Shown in pieces: positions 22,713-34,927 of a stretch of 64,000 bases of DNA (the stretch's first letter is position 1; each line of letters starts with the position of its first letter). The notes beneath the pieces were generated by a model, which made no database searches, was not told the origin of the DNA, and saw only the letters and a program-made list of their open reading frames with translations. This DNA comes from Panicum virgatum (taxonomy: Eukaryota > Streptophyta > Magnoliopsida > Poales > Poaceae). The translations under genes and the position numbers were made by a program. The stretch lies in contig NC_053141.1 of assembly GCF_016808335.1 (NCBI RefSeq), positions 26,526,261 to 26,590,260 on the forward strand. The letters are read 5' to 3'.

Positions 22713-25400
22713 TCACGTGGGTCTCAAGCCCAATTCCATAGATGCATTGTCTATCACATTTCGTGAAAGACCCTTTGTAAACTGATCTGCCAGATTTTTA
22801 GCCGTCTGAACATAGTCCAGGGCTATAACTCCGGAGTTTCTCAATTTTCTGACAGATTTCAACCGCCTTTTCACATGTCTAGATGACTTCATGTTATCCT
22901 TTGAACTATTCACCTTGATAATTACCGTTTGATTGTCACAGTTCATTAGGATTGCCGGTAACGGTTTTTCAACTATCGGCAAGTCCATAAGGAGCTCACA
23001 AAGCCACTCAGCCTCAACAGTGGCGGTATCTAATGCTGTGAGTTCTGCTTCCATAGTTAACCTCGTTAAGATGGTCTGCTTGCAAGACTTCCAGAAAACA
23101 ACTCCACCACCAAGTGTAAACACATATCCACTTGTGGCCTTTATCTCATCAGCATCAGAAATCCAATTTGAATCACTATACCCTTCTAGTACCCTTGGGT
23201 ACCCGGTGTAGTGAATTCCATAGTTCATTGTCCCCTTCAGATAGCGCATTACTCTTTCAAGAGCCTTCCAATGATCATCTCCCGGGTTTGAAACAAACCG
23301 GCTCAGTTTGCTTACAGCAAACGAGATGTCAGGTCTTGTAGCGCTCGCTAAATACATTAATGAACCAATGATCTGAGAATATCTCAGCTGATCTCGCATT
23401 ATCCTTTTGTTCTTTCTAAGAATTAAACTGGCATCATATGGTGTTGAGACAGGTTTATAGTCGCTATAACCAAAGCGACTTAACACCTTCTCCACATAGT
23501 GAGACTGTGTAAGAATCACCCCACCATTGATCTCTTTTACCAGTTTTATATTAAGGATAACATCAGCTTCTCCCAGATCCTTCATCTCAAAATTTTGAGA
23601 TAAAAACTCTTTGACTTTCTTAATCACATTAAGGCTAGTGCCAAAGATCAGTATGTCATCCACATACAAGCACAAAATCACTCCTTCAGCCCCACCATAG
23701 CGATAGTACACACATCTGTCAGCTTCGTTCACAACAAAGCCGACAGAGGTCAAAGTTCTATCAAACTTTTCATGCCACTGCTTAGGCGCTTGCTTGAGAC
23801 CATATAAAGATTTTAACAACTTACAAACCATTCCTTCTTGACCCTTTGATACAAACCCATCCGGCTGATCCATATAGATCTCCTCTTCTAACTCTCCATT
23901 GAGGAAAGCCGTCTTAACGTCCATCTGATGAACGAGAAGACCATAAGAGGCTGCCAGGGAAAGTAACACTCGAATTGTGGTCAATCGGGCAACTGGTGAA
24001 TAAGTGTCAAAGAAATCTTCTCCTTCTTTTTGGGTATAACCCTTGGCCACAAGCCTAGCCTTGTACTTTTCAATAGTATCATCTGGCCTAAGCTTTTTCT
24101 TGAACACCCACTTGCATCCAACCGGTTTACATCCATAAGGACGTTCAACGACCTCCCAGGTTCCATTAGACATAATAGAATCCATCTCACTCCTTACTGC
24201 TTCCTTCCAATAGTCAGCATCAGGAGATGAATATGCCTCTTTAATGGTTCTGGGTGTATCATCTATGAGGTATACAATGAAATCATCACCAAAAGACTTT
24301 ACAGTCCATTGTCTCTTGCTCTTTCTCGGAGCATCATTGTTATCCTCCTCAGGATTTTCTACAAGTGTATGTTCATTGTGTTCTATCGGCTCAGCAGAGC
24401 CATCATCCTCGATGAACTCTTGCCTAGATGAACTTGTTTCATCTCTCATGGGAAAAATGTTTTCAAAAAATGTAGCATCTCTGGACTCCATTATAGTACC
24501 AACATGCATGTCAGGTACTCCAGATTTCACTATTAAAAATCTATATCCAACGCTGTGAATAGCATAACCTAGAAAGATACAATCCACAGTTTTAGGTCCA
24601 AGCTTACGTTTCTTGGTTATTGGCACACTCACTTTTGCCAAACAACCCCATGTACGTAAGTATGACAGTGTTGGCCTTTTCTTCTCCCATTCCTCGAATG
24701 GAGTTATCTCTTTATTCTTTGTAGGAACACGGTTTAGGACATGACATGCAGTCAATATAGCCTCACCCCACCATTCCTTGGAAAGTCCCGCTGTATCTAA
24801 TATGGCGTTAACCAAATCCGTTAGAGTGCGGTTCTTTCTTTCGGCAACCCCATTTGACTGAGGTGAATAGGGAGGCGTCCTTTCATGAATAATACCATGT
24901 TCCTCGCAGAATAAAGTAAATAAATTTGAGAAATACTCGCCACCACGATCTGACCTAACTCTTTTGATCTTTCTCTCAAGTTGGTTTTCTACTTCAGCTT
25001 TATAGATTTTAAAGTAGTGTAAAGCTTCATTTTTTGACTTCAACAAATAGATGTAACAAAATCTAGTACTATCATCAATCAAAGTCATGAAATATTTTTT
25101 ACCACCTTTTGTCAACACTCCATTCATTTCGCACAAATCGGAATGAATTAATTCTAAGTGTGCCAAGCTCCTTGCCTCCGCGGTCTTATGAGGCTTACGA
25201 GTTTGTTTTGATTCAACACATACATGACACTTAGAATTTTTGACAAAAGTGAACTTTGGAATTAAGCTCAAATTAGCTAAGCGCATCATACAACCAAAAT
25301 TAACGTGACAAAGCCTCGAATGCCAAACATTTGTTTCATCAACGTTAATAACATTGTATGCAATTTTATTACAAACATCTGACAAAGAAAGACGGAACAA
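22713..25400 (-). pseudogene. Copia integrase, reverse transcriptase and RNase H region
   Basis: An 895-codon open stretch shows the GAG_pre-integrase motif 'WHSRLCHVN'. The integrase core follows with 'HSDLCEMNG', '[11 protein letters not shown]' and '[11 protein letters not shown]' (the D, D and E positions). The copia-type reverse transcriptase has '[12 protein letters not shown]' and the catalytic '[10 protein letters not shown]'. RNase H has '[13 protein letters not shown]' and ends at '[10 protein letters not shown]'. The enzyme part is uninterrupted, but it is out of frame with the protease upstream, so no full polyprotein can be made. These enzymes would copy element RNA into cDNA in virus-like particles and insert it. 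Confidence 0.9.
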
Positions 25401-25967
25401 GCCTCCGCTTTCACAACCTTTCCAACAAAAGTACCAAACTTAGACAAGATACATTTATTGGACTCAAAGACTAATTTGAAACCATCTCTACACAGTAGAG
25501 AGCCGTTGACTAAATTCTTCTTGATGGTGGGGACATGCTGCACGTTCTTTAGCTGCACGGTCTTCCCCGAAGTAAACTTCAGATTTACCGTACCAACACC
25601 AAGAACACGCGCATGTGATCCATTCCCCATCAGCAAGGAGGAAGTCCCGCCGGTCTGGTAAGAAGAGAACAAAGAAGCATCAGCACAAACATGAATATTA
25701 GCACCAGTGTCAACCCACCACTCGGGTGAACCAAAGACTGAAAGAACAGTAGGTAATAAATTACCGTACCCCGAAGTTCCTCCAGGCTCGCTAATAACCA
25801 TGTTGGCGGAGTCGTTGCCTTTGCGGTTCGGACACTGCAGCAAAGTGATCCGTACTAGCACACACATAGCAAGCTCCCGTCTTCTTCTTCTTCTTAAAAG
25901 TGGTTGTCTTCTTAGTCTTTGGTTGGTTTTGCGGTGGCTTTTTCTTGTTCTTGTGGGAGTTGTTCTT
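25401..25967 (-). pseudogene. Copia zinc knuckle end and aspartic protease region
   Basis: The minus strand encodes a lysine-rich segment, then a CX2CX4HX4C knuckle whose last cysteine is in a different frame (frameshift near 25830). A copia protease with '[12 protein letters not shown]' (catalytic DTG) and '[17 protein letters not shown]' follows. A second frameshift near 25400 separates it from the integrase. Confidence 0.8.
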
Positions 25968-26620
25968 CTAAACAAGATTGGCACTTGAAGCACCAACAAC
26001 TCCTTTCCCACGTATGTCCTTTGCTCTCGCCTTCTCCTCAACATCAAGAGTCCCTATGAGTCCATCTATTGTGAACTCCTGTCTCTTGTGTTTTAGAGAA
26101 GTAGCAAAGTCCCTCCAAGAAGGTGGCAGCTTAGAGATTATACCTCCGACCACAAACTTATTGGGTAACACACATGGGGACTCTTTGCTGCAATTTTTGA
26201 GATCTTTTGCCAGAGTATGTATTTCATGAGCCTGTTCCACTATAGAACGGTCTTCGACCATCCTGTACTCAAGGAACTGCTCCATGATATACAACTCACT
26301 CCCGGCGTCAGATACTCCATATTGAGCCTCAAGAGCATCCCACAATGCTTTGCCAGTTGGCAGCCGGATATAAGAATCCACCAGGTTTTCACCGAGAACA
26401 CTAATGATCAAGTCTCGAAAGAGAATATCAGCCTCATCGAACGCACTCCCTTCCTCTGGAGAGAATTGTTCAGGCTTACCCTCTTTCACATGGATCACTC
26501 TCGATAGTGTTAACCACAGCATAAGCCGCTCTTGCCAACGTTTGTAATTTGAACCATCAAAAGGTGGTGGTTTGATTGATGCAGCAAAGCTAGATACCGA
26601 AAGCCTATTAACACAATTAG
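25968..26620 (-). pseudogene. Copia gag (UBN2-like), 5' end missing
   Basis: The open frame begins near the LTR edge with 'LSVSSFAASIKPPPFDGSNY', the usual N-terminal region of a copia gag. It continues through 'FLEYRMVEDRSIVEQAHEIH' and 'ISKLPPSWRDFATSLKHKR' to a premature TAG near 25968. No methionine codon lies between the LTR and the conserved start, consistent with a deletion of the leader. Confidence 0.85.
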
Positions 26621-26630
26621 GTTTTTGGAT

Positions 26631-27714
26631 TGTTAGATATCTAGGCAATTTTCAGTATATTTTAATTCCAAATATTAATATCAATTTCATGATATAGATG
26701 AGTGATAATGTGTGTACAAGATATGTGCATGTGTTCATGTTATTCTCACTAATAAGAATGAACAAAGAATTAAACCAGAGTAGGTTTAGTAAGTACCCCA
26801 AGGCGGGACCAGTGCCGGAGGCACCGATTGTGCCGTTACCAGCTGGAATAGACATGCTATTCGACTGGTCTTGCTCGAAGTAGCCGAACTATGTCGATGC
26901 AGGAAGATGTTCGCAGTGCAGTCCCACGAACGGTTACGCCGGGAAGTAGACGAAGTAGTCGTTCGCACGAGTGGTTATGCCGGGAAGTAGACGAAGGAGT
27001 CGTTCAGGGAGCGAGCAGTCGCGTCAAGACGATTCCCAAAAACCTAATTGCCCGCGTCCCGTGCAGGACCTTCAGCGAGCAGAGGTTCCGGAGGCCCTGC
27101 TCTCGCTAGACCTGTGCGCGCAGTGCTAGCGGTGGGGAAGGCAGAAAGCAGCTGAGGGAGAAGGGAGATGTCTCCTGAAGAGGAGTACCTGGATGAGTGC
27201 TTGAGATGAGTGAGGATGAGAAGAGAGGGTGCTGGTTTATATAGGCACGATATGCCTCAGGTTCAACGAACCTGAACATCATGAATGGCTTTGATGAGCG
27301 GCAGTTAATGTGCCTCAGGTTCAACAAACCTGGACGTCGTAAAGAGCCTTCAATGTCCGGTAATTAGTGACTACATTAACCCTCTGTTTTAATACTCTCA
27401 GCACATCACGTCGCACCGCACCGGCAGCTGCACGTCACGTCCGGCCGCGCACGCGCACGCGCATGCGCACGCGCACCGGCCGGCCGGCCACGCCTCGGCC
27501 CGGCCCGGCGAGGCGAGCGAGCGCGCGCGCGTGTGGTTCACCGTCCTCCTCTTACCGGCTTCACAAGTGGTGTACACGAAGTCCACCTTTTAAGTCGGTT
27601 GAGATCCTCCTCAATTCCCGGTACGGAATTAAGCATTGATTCCCTAGCATTAATAGTGGGCTTTAAATTCTTTTAATGCTTTAGAAGTAATGGGCCAAGC
27701 CCATTACTCCAACA
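26631..27714 (-). repeat. 5' LTR of the copia element (1084 bp)
   Basis: It is colinear with 21011-22147, with a TATATAAA box at 27236-27243 (minus strand). Between its inner edge (26631) and recognisable gag only about 30 bp remain. Confidence 0.9.
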
Positions 27715-28950
27715 GCTACCGTGGATTGTTTTTTTTTTTAAAAGTCTACCGTGGATTGCCATAGTGTTGACATCTTTGCAACATTGTTTGTCCGTTTGCC
27801 TGTTTGGTCGGTCCTACCACTACCAGAAAAATGGGCATTCATCCCGGTACTAACGTGTGAAATTAGTATCGGGTAGAAATTTTTGATCCTCAGAGACCAT
27901 TTAGTACCGATTGGTGTTACCGACCGGTGCTAAAATGGCACGTCCATTTAGTACCGGTCGGTGTCTTGGCCCGGAACTAAATGGTCCCCCACGGATTGGT
28001 TCAAAAGGAAAGCATCTCCCACCCAGTCACATGTGATGCATAGGTGAGATGGTAAGAAAGCAACGTGCAAGGCCGGAGGTCATGGGTTCGAATCCTCGCT
28101 ACCGGTAGGGCCCTCTCACTTTTTCACATTAAAGCTTGTGACCTAAATACACTCTGTGTTGTACTTGTGACCGTAGATGCACATTTTTGATAAGTTTATG
28201 CATCTATTCGTGCATTTTACAAATTGTTGGACTAAAGTGATACAACGGCACCACTTGATGTATGATGGGTGTAATTTACTCAAATAAAAATATAAAAACA
28301 AAAGTGGTTAGAGTGTTTTCCTGGTCATTCCTAATCATTTTCATCCCTAGTAATTTGAGGGGGGTTTCTGAAATACTATTTGTTCGACATGAAAAATATA
28401 CTTCCACTTTAATTTCTAGTATAGGCTAGTTTTTATTTTCATTTTAGTTTTTAAGCTAAATGTTAGTACATATGTACTAGGGGCATTTATATTCTTGCCC
28501 CAACTTTGCACTGCAATTGTGATTTTATTCTTATTTTTTTAACTTCATATTTCACCCTTATTATTTAGAAGTCAACACGATAATTATAATTGTGTTGCAA
28601 AATAGGGGCAAGAACACTAATTACTCTATACACTATAGAATGAAGTGTGCTTTTATGAGACTGTGAAGTGTTAACAATCTAGTCTCGCCAACTTTTATCC
28701 ATTTTATCCAGCCTGGGGCGTATGAATGTGAGTTGGAATGGGAAATGAAATGATATATGGGCTACATCAATTCCCAGGGATATATGTGTAATTTCTGAAC
28801 TTTCTGAGCATACATGCGTAATAGGCTGAAGAGATAATTACGCACCAATCAGCATTTCACAGGCTTTCCTCGTGTAAAAAAGAAAAATCCGCTCGTGCGC
28901 TCGCCCTCGCCCCCTCCTTCGGTTGATCCTACCCAACTCTGGCGGCGGCC
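27715..28950. other. 5' flank of the KH gene with CACTA-derived sequence
   Basis: 27720-27770 contains a short repeat of 'ctaccgtggattg'. A CACTA terminus starts at 27818. Around 28045-28110 is a tRNA-like stretch with the B-box-like GGTTCGAATCC (28085-28095). 28140-28880 is AT-rich with nothing recognised. The GC-rich 5' UTR of the KH gene starts near 28890. Confidence 0.4.
27818..27990 (+). mobile_element. CACTA transposon end with subterminal repeats
   Basis: CACTACCAGAAAAATGGGC matches the usual CACTACnAGAAAAA terminus of grass CACTA elements. It is followed by repeated TTTAGTACCGGTCGG-type units in both orientations (27840-27985), the typical subterminal array. The opposite terminus was not found, so the element may be truncated. 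Confidence 0.7.
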
Positions 28951-29052
28951 ATGTCTTCCGGCGGCCATGTCTTCCGGCGGCCGCTACATGGCCTACTCGC
29001 CGTCGCCTTCCACAGGCCCACACTCCCCTCGCCTCCCGCTCGCCGACTATGA
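28951..29052 (+). promoter_or_regulatory. Upstream ORF overlapping the KH start codon
   Basis: The 16-bp sequence ATGTCTTCCGGCGGCC occurs twice in tandem (28951 and 28967). The second copy carries the conserved KH start. The first ATG is 16 nt upstream, out of frame, in the same sequence context, and opens a 33-codon frame ending at TGA 29050-29052 inside KH codon 29. If transcribed, it could lower translation of the main ORF. Confidence 0.6.
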
Positions 29053-32000
29053 GAAGTACGCGAGACACCTGAGCCCCCACCTTTGGCCCCCCTGGTTCTA
29101 TCCTTCTTTTGCTCGTTGCGACGATGACTTTGTTCTTGTACCGCGATGGAGGTTTAATTGGTGGTTCTGTGGTCGGATATCTTGAAAAGATTGGATCTTC
29201 GAGTCGATTGGTGGTGATCCATGCTGATTTAGGACTGGATTGGGTTGACTGTTCACTGTGTTGAAATTTCTGATGGTTCCGATTTGAGTGGTTTTAGATG
29301 ATCAAGATGCAAGTGAATCTTTCTCTTTCTACTTAAGATGGAGCTATATGCGAGACGGTGGCTGAACTGTGGCCGTTGGGTTGAGTCTAGATGCAGGGGC
29401 GAATCTAGGAATAAAGTATAGGGGGGCTGAAGTTTTTTATAATAGGAACCATAGAACAATGTATCAATGTATTGGTCTAAAGATTCAAGCATTTTTCATA
29501 GAAACATAGAGAAGTACATCAAGAAAAGTTAAAAATACAACTCTGAATTTTTGTACATACCAAACCATGAAGCCAAAAGATAAAACGACGCTCCCACATA
29601 ATCATGCATGTTCTTCCTGAGGAGAAATCTACACAAGGCAAAATAAATTAGTGACAAGGCAAATAATAGCTTAAAAACTGAAATTTGAAGCATCCTTTCA
29701 CAGTCACGAATAATTGACAAACATTGAAGATGGTATACTCAGATCAATAACAATTGATGGACAAAAATCACAAAATAGGAGGATTTTCTCAATTTCTTAT
29801 CTTTCTTCAAACAAATCAGAAGCTTGCTGGCTCGGCGCTTCGGCCCTTCGGTGCCTCAGCCTCCTCTGCTCCCACGTGGGCGCCTGGGCGGGGCGTGGGC
29901 GGCCTCACGGCCTGCAGCTGCAGCCCCTCCGACCCTCCGCCACTCGCCTGCTCGGTGCTCGCCGCTGGGTCCGGCCAGTCGGCTAGGCGGCTGCGAGCTG
30001 GACGGTGGTGCTGGCTGCTGGCGCCTGGCGCCGTGGCGCGGACGTGCCCACCCCGGGACCGCGGGACGCTGATGAGTGAGCGGCGAGCGGACCCCCGTCC
30101 CCCGGTGCCTTGCCCCCGCGGCCTTGACCCCGCTTGTCCGTGACCCCGCCGCCGGAGGCAGTACTCACTAGAAGCTAGGGATTCAAGGGCACATGCCATT
30201 TGGGGATTGGATGGATTGGGCTAATCAGCTAATGGGCTTTGTAAGTCATGGGCTACTGTAGGCTGCCGGCCCAACTCACACAGACAGCCGGACAGGTCGT
30301 CTTCTTCGTTGTGCTTTCTTCTTCCTCGAGCTCCTGAAGTCCTGAGCACCCCCTTCCTCCATTGATGGCGCAAAAAAAATCTTTGGGGGGGGGGGCTCCT
30401 GGGTGTCCCAGGCGGTAGGGGGGGCTAGAGCCCCCCTATCCCCCCCTTAGATCCGCCACTGTCTAGATGTGTTTATATACTGGGGAGTGAGGAACTTTCC
30501 TTGAATCTTGATTTTTTTATGAAAGATTATGCATTTCATTGCGAATTGTGGCTTTTGATGGCTTCAGATGAGTTTTGGATTGGAAGTTAAAACATGTACG
30601 TTATGTTTCTTTTGGCAAAATCGGTAAGCTGAGTTACTGAGTAAGTAGTGAACTGATCGTTATTTTTAGCTGATTTCTGGATGGGCTTAATCGATTCTAG
30701 TTGAGATCAACTATTGATATTTGATTGGTATCACAGTCGCGCAGTCCTGTTAAACTGAACAATTGAACGTGGGAGGCTGACCATCTAGACTCTACCTCAC
30801 CACTTCGGTTCAGTTGGATATTGATTCATAAGTGCCCGGTTGCCAATCTACCAATCTACTTGTGGATTGAACAAATCTACTGAATTCCACTTAAACTGAC
30901 TCTAATGGATCTAGTCTCATGATTCGACATAACAGATCAGTTGATGAGCATTCACTTTCTATTATTACATATATGTGTGCGCTCAATGTTGGGTGTTGTG
31001 TTTCCAGGTACATGGCGGAGTTGCTTGCGGAGAAGCAAAAGGTTACCCCTTTCATGCAAGTTCTTCCATGCACATCTCGGTTGTTGAATCAAGGTGAATA
31101 ATTATTAACACATCCACTAAATTTAGTTTCTTGTCTTCCAACAAAAAGGCATGCTCCTCGGAAGGGGCGTATCCCGTGTCGGATACGTATCCGACATGGA
31201 TACGCCTGGGATATGGCCGGGATACGTATCCACGGCGTGTCCGCGTATCCCTAAACAGTGATGCTAGAAACTCACGAACGGATACGTATCCAACGGCGAC
31301 GAGCCGGCCGCGCGCGCCGCTTGGTCCGCCCGCGCTGCTCCGCTCGCCCGCGGCCGCGTGCTGCTCCGCTCCTCCCATGGCCGTCCGCGCTGAGCGGAGA
31401 GGAGGAGGAGGGTAGGCAGCCGGGGAGGGGGAGATCCGGCGGCGGCGGAGGCCGCGCCGAGTAGAGAGGAGGAGGGTAGGCAGCGGAGAGGAGGAGGATC
31501 GGCCATCCCCGCCCCCCTGCGCCTGGCCGCGCGCGGCGGCGCCGGCTCGCTGGGCCGCACCCGTGCCCATCCCTGCCAGCGCCCGGCAGCCGCTTGCCGG
31601 AGAGGCCGAATCGAGGCCGGCCGGCTGCGCCTGATCCGCCCTTGTGCCACCGCCCCACCGTGGTCCGCTGGTCCGCCCATGCACCACCGCCCCGCCTGTG
31701 CTGCTGCTGCTTGGCCTACCGCAGTGGAGAAGAAGGGGAGGCGGAGGAGCAGAGGAGAGAGGAGGTAGTGGAGGGAGAGAGAGAGAGACGAGGAGGGAGG
31801 GAGGGTGCTGGGACCGTGAGAGAGAGAGTGAGGAGGGAAGAGGAACAGATAAGGGTGAGAGAGATAAGGGTGAGTTATTTGTTGGGCTGTAGCTGCAGCT
31901 ACTGCCGTCCAACAGCTCAGCTGGCTGCTTTTCAGTCCAGCCGAACGTGCTGTTTGATATGTATTATTCTTCATTATTTATTTAAAAAAATAGTAAAACG

Positions 32001-34927
32001 TATCCACGTATCGGGTTTTTTAGAAAATTGCCGTATCCGCGTATCCGTATCCTTCCGATACCGATACACGTATCCGTATCCGTGCTGCATAGATGCTCCT
32101 ATCTTAGATTAACCAAATTGTGGGTAATTAAAAATAATTATGCAAAGACATTCCGTTCTTGTGCTGTACTCATATTTTTTAGCACCTCTGTGGACATATA
32201 AATATGTCCCTCGAATTCTCAAGTCAGACTTGTGGTAGAAGGAAAAGCTTTTGGAATTCCCAACAGTATGCACTGCAGGCAACTTTGCAAAAGAATAGCT
32301 ACTTACTTTGGTACGCCATCTAGAAAGGCTCTTAATATCTTTCTATGCTTGCTATTTTTATTTAACTAGTTCCTCCTTTTTCTATTCCTTGCTTTTCTTT
32401 TGTCAAGGAATAGCATAGCTTTTAATTTCAGTTTAGATAAATTTTGAATTGTTGATTCGTGGACCCTTCAGTAAGTACTGGCAACTAACCCTGCTTTAGA
32501 TTCCTGAGCCAATAGTGCTGTCATTTGATTGCTTCTGTGTAGCTAACGGTAATCCCGGCACTTACAGACAATGCTGCTTAGGAAATTTATGTGTGCTCAT
32601 GATTACATTAGTTTAACTGAACTTAAAGTGTTGGATTTAAGTCGATGTGTTTGTCCGTCGACTTCTGACTTGTGTGTTTCAATGTGTCATGCTTGGTGTC
32701 CAAACTGTGAACAGAAATATTGCACGTATCTGCACTCTTGGGGATTCCTGTTTTAGATCAGCCTGGGTATCAGCACGGTAGCCCCCTTGTAAATGTAGGA
32801 GCAATACCAAATGGAAGGCCTGTTGAAATGAATGATTGGGCGCCAGCAATTCCATCTGAAGTATGATTACTGACTACTGACGGAACTATTGTTATTTGTT
32901 CTTATGGGCTGTGGTGAATGTGAAAGATCTAAATGAACTGATGGTTGGTCTCTTGTTTTTGACATTTGTCGGTAGTGAATACCCTGCATTTTTTTTTGGT
33001 TCAGGAGGCAATTAACAACAGTATGCAGTAGCCTTTAGGGATAAACTCTCATCCACCTCTGAAGTTGATGAATGGTTACGCATTAACTTTTCAAATAGCC
33101 ACACAATTGTTTCAGACTTGTTGATTGCAAGAAAATGATTAATTTCGAGGACGAGTAGTATCTTATTGTCTGTTAACATCTTTTAGGCTTTTTAGAATGG
33201 CATGACTTAGGAGGCCACAGGTGAAATCTAGCAAGTTAAAATTGACCAGATGGAAATTACCATGGTCAATTATTTGAAATTATAATTTGCACTTTAGAAT
33301 GGATTGGCTTTGTTCTTATTACAATATATATGCTTTGGTTCCTTAAATATTTGCCAAAAGCTGGATTTGGGCAGTTAAGTGCCAAGTTGCAGTATTGATA
33401 TTTTGAGATCATTTTCTCTTAGGTTTGGCTGAATTTGCAATGAATTCAACATGAATTACTGTACCTTGTGAAATTACAGTGTGCACGTATTTCTGGCCAG
33501 TTCTCGAGTGGGGGATTCTGCATCAAGTTTAGTTAGAATGTTCTTGTTTCAGTTAGTTTAATTTTTGGGCCATATCTTGTTTCACGTTTCAGGGGGCAGG
33601 CATGTTCCATCCTCCATCTAGAAATTGGCTCAGTCCTCCATCCTCAGGTTTTATTGTGAAGAAAACAATGAGAATGGACATTCCTGTGGATAAATACCCT
33701 AATGTAAGATGTCGCTTCTCTCTCTTATAGTCTTATTTCCCTTATTTCACTTCAGATGAAATTTTCATGAAGGTGGCATTATTCTTTGCAGTTCAACTTT
33801 GTGGGTCGTCTACTTGGTCCGAGAGGAAATTCTCTTAAGCGAGTTGAGGCAAACACGGACTGCCGTGTCCTGATTAGAGGCCGTGGCAGCATAAAGGATG
33901 CTGCTAAGGTATATTTGATCTTGGTTATAAAACTTTCCTTGTGACAATTTGAATTTGTGTCACCATTAATATTCTCATTGTGAATTCATAGGTTACCATA
34001 CATCTGTCTTGTTTCCTTGTCGCATATTCAAAATTTTATTCTCTTTGGAGCAAGATTTACCCTAATAAACCCTAATTAGCATAGGAACGTATGCTAGCTA
34101 GAGTGTTTCATCTATGTGTTGGTTTGCCTATACATGACTAAAAATCGATGGATTCAACCAAATTTGCATCGTTCTGTGAACTTCAACTATCACACTAATT
34201 GATGAGTTTCTATTTTTTGTGTATGGTCAGATTCAAAGTTTACCAACTGCAGCAAGCTATACTGCATTTGGCAGAAAACTTGAATTATATTCTATAGGAA
34301 TTGTCTATATGGCTAGTCCAGTCCTTATATGTTATTTTGCATTTTTACATTATAATTTCTTGTTCAGCTTATTCTTCCGAAATGTCTACTATTTGGTATC
34401 TCGTCCAGCCACTGCTATACTTCCTTTTTTTTTGAAAGCTATACAGCGGGGCTTCCCTCACTGCTGTTATACTTTCTTTTATTTGATTGTTGAGGTCACC
34501 TGTTGCTATTGCCTTCAAAATTTGCAGGAAGAGCTGATGAGGGGAAAACCAGGATATGAACACCTTAATGAGGCTCTCCACCTTGTGATAGAAGCTGAGC
34601 TGCCAGCTGAAATCATTGATATCCGTCTTATGCAAGCTCGAGAAATTCTCGATGACATGTTGAAACCTGTGGTAGGATAGCTTTGCCTATTGGCTCAATG
34701 AATTTCTCATTAAGTTCCATATTCAGTTCACCATGTTGTAAACATTTTCTAGTCTTCGAATACCTTTTCCAAATGCTTATATGTTTAAACATTGCTAGGA
34801 TGAATCAATGGACTTCTTCAAGAAGCAGCAGCTTGGCGAGCTTGCCATGCTAAATGGTACCCTTATAGAGATGACAGCTCGCAGAAGTCTGGGTCAGTCA
34901 CCCCATTTCACAACAGCATGGGCATGA
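28967..34927 (+). CDS. STAR/quaking-like KH-domain RNA-binding protein, seven exons
   Basis: Exons: 28967-29055, 31008-31093, 32757-32860, 33593-33703, 33792-33908, 34528-34671, 34799-34927. All junctions are GT-AG with consistent phases; the product is 259 codons. The N-terminus '[16 protein letters not shown]' and '[20 protein letters not shown]' (dimerisation-type Qua1-like region) fit plant STAR proteins. The single KH domain follows with '[20 protein letters not shown]' (contains the GPRG loop) and '[13 protein letters not shown]', then the Qua2-like '[20 protein letters not shown]'. Such proteins bind RNA in the nucleus and affect splicing or stability; rice SPIN1 is a relative. Compared with the family, the last exon carries an apparent frame slip after 'AMLNGTL': the conserved KRAKTRG-type tail lies in another frame ending at 34950. 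Introns 1 and 2 hold insertions. Exons 4-7 are duplicated downstream. Confidence 0.88.
29394..30461. mobile_element. hAT-type element (1068 bp) in KH intron 1
   Basis: The terminal inverted repeats are CAGGGGCGAATCTAGG and, at the right end, CCTTAGATCCGCCACTG. A perfect 8-bp duplication tctagatg flanks it (29386-29393, 30462-30469). It carries an unusual GC-rich block (about 29820-30170) in an otherwise AT-rich body, with open frames on both strands but no transposase motif. Confidence 0.88.
31159..32092. mobile_element. Insertion (934 bp) in KH intron 2 with 8-bp duplication ATGCTCCT
   Basis: An identical 8-bp repeat atgctcct flanks the segment (31151-31158, 32093-32100), as for hAT insertions. 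Both ends are rich in GGATACG/CGTATCC motifs in opposite orientation, although the extreme ends are poorly inverted. The core (31290-31850) is very GC-rich and purine-biased, with open frames on both strands. These look compositional, and no protein family is recognised. Confidence 0.65.

Larger units (their letters stand above)
21011..27714 (-). mobile_element. Ty1/copia element with both LTRs, 6.7 kb, decayed coding region
   Basis: Two LTRs bound the element (21011-22147 and 26631-27714). Target duplications are cctac (21006-21010) and gctac (27715-27719), with one mismatch. Between them on the minus strand lie gag, protease, integrase, reverse transcriptase and RNase H in copia order. The polypurine tract TTGGTGGGGAT adjoins the 3' LTR (about 22148-22158). 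The coding frame is broken by a nonsense codon near 25969 and by two frameshifts, near 25830 and near 25400. The two LTRs differ at roughly 25 positions plus two indels by eye. The 5' leader with the primer-binding site appears to be missing. Confidence 0.92.

Noticed and set aside
31052..31974. Long overlapping ORFs on both strands (up to 286 codons)
   Set aside because: They lie in the GC-rich, purine-biased core of a transposon. Simultaneous open frames on both strands indicate composition rather than coding.
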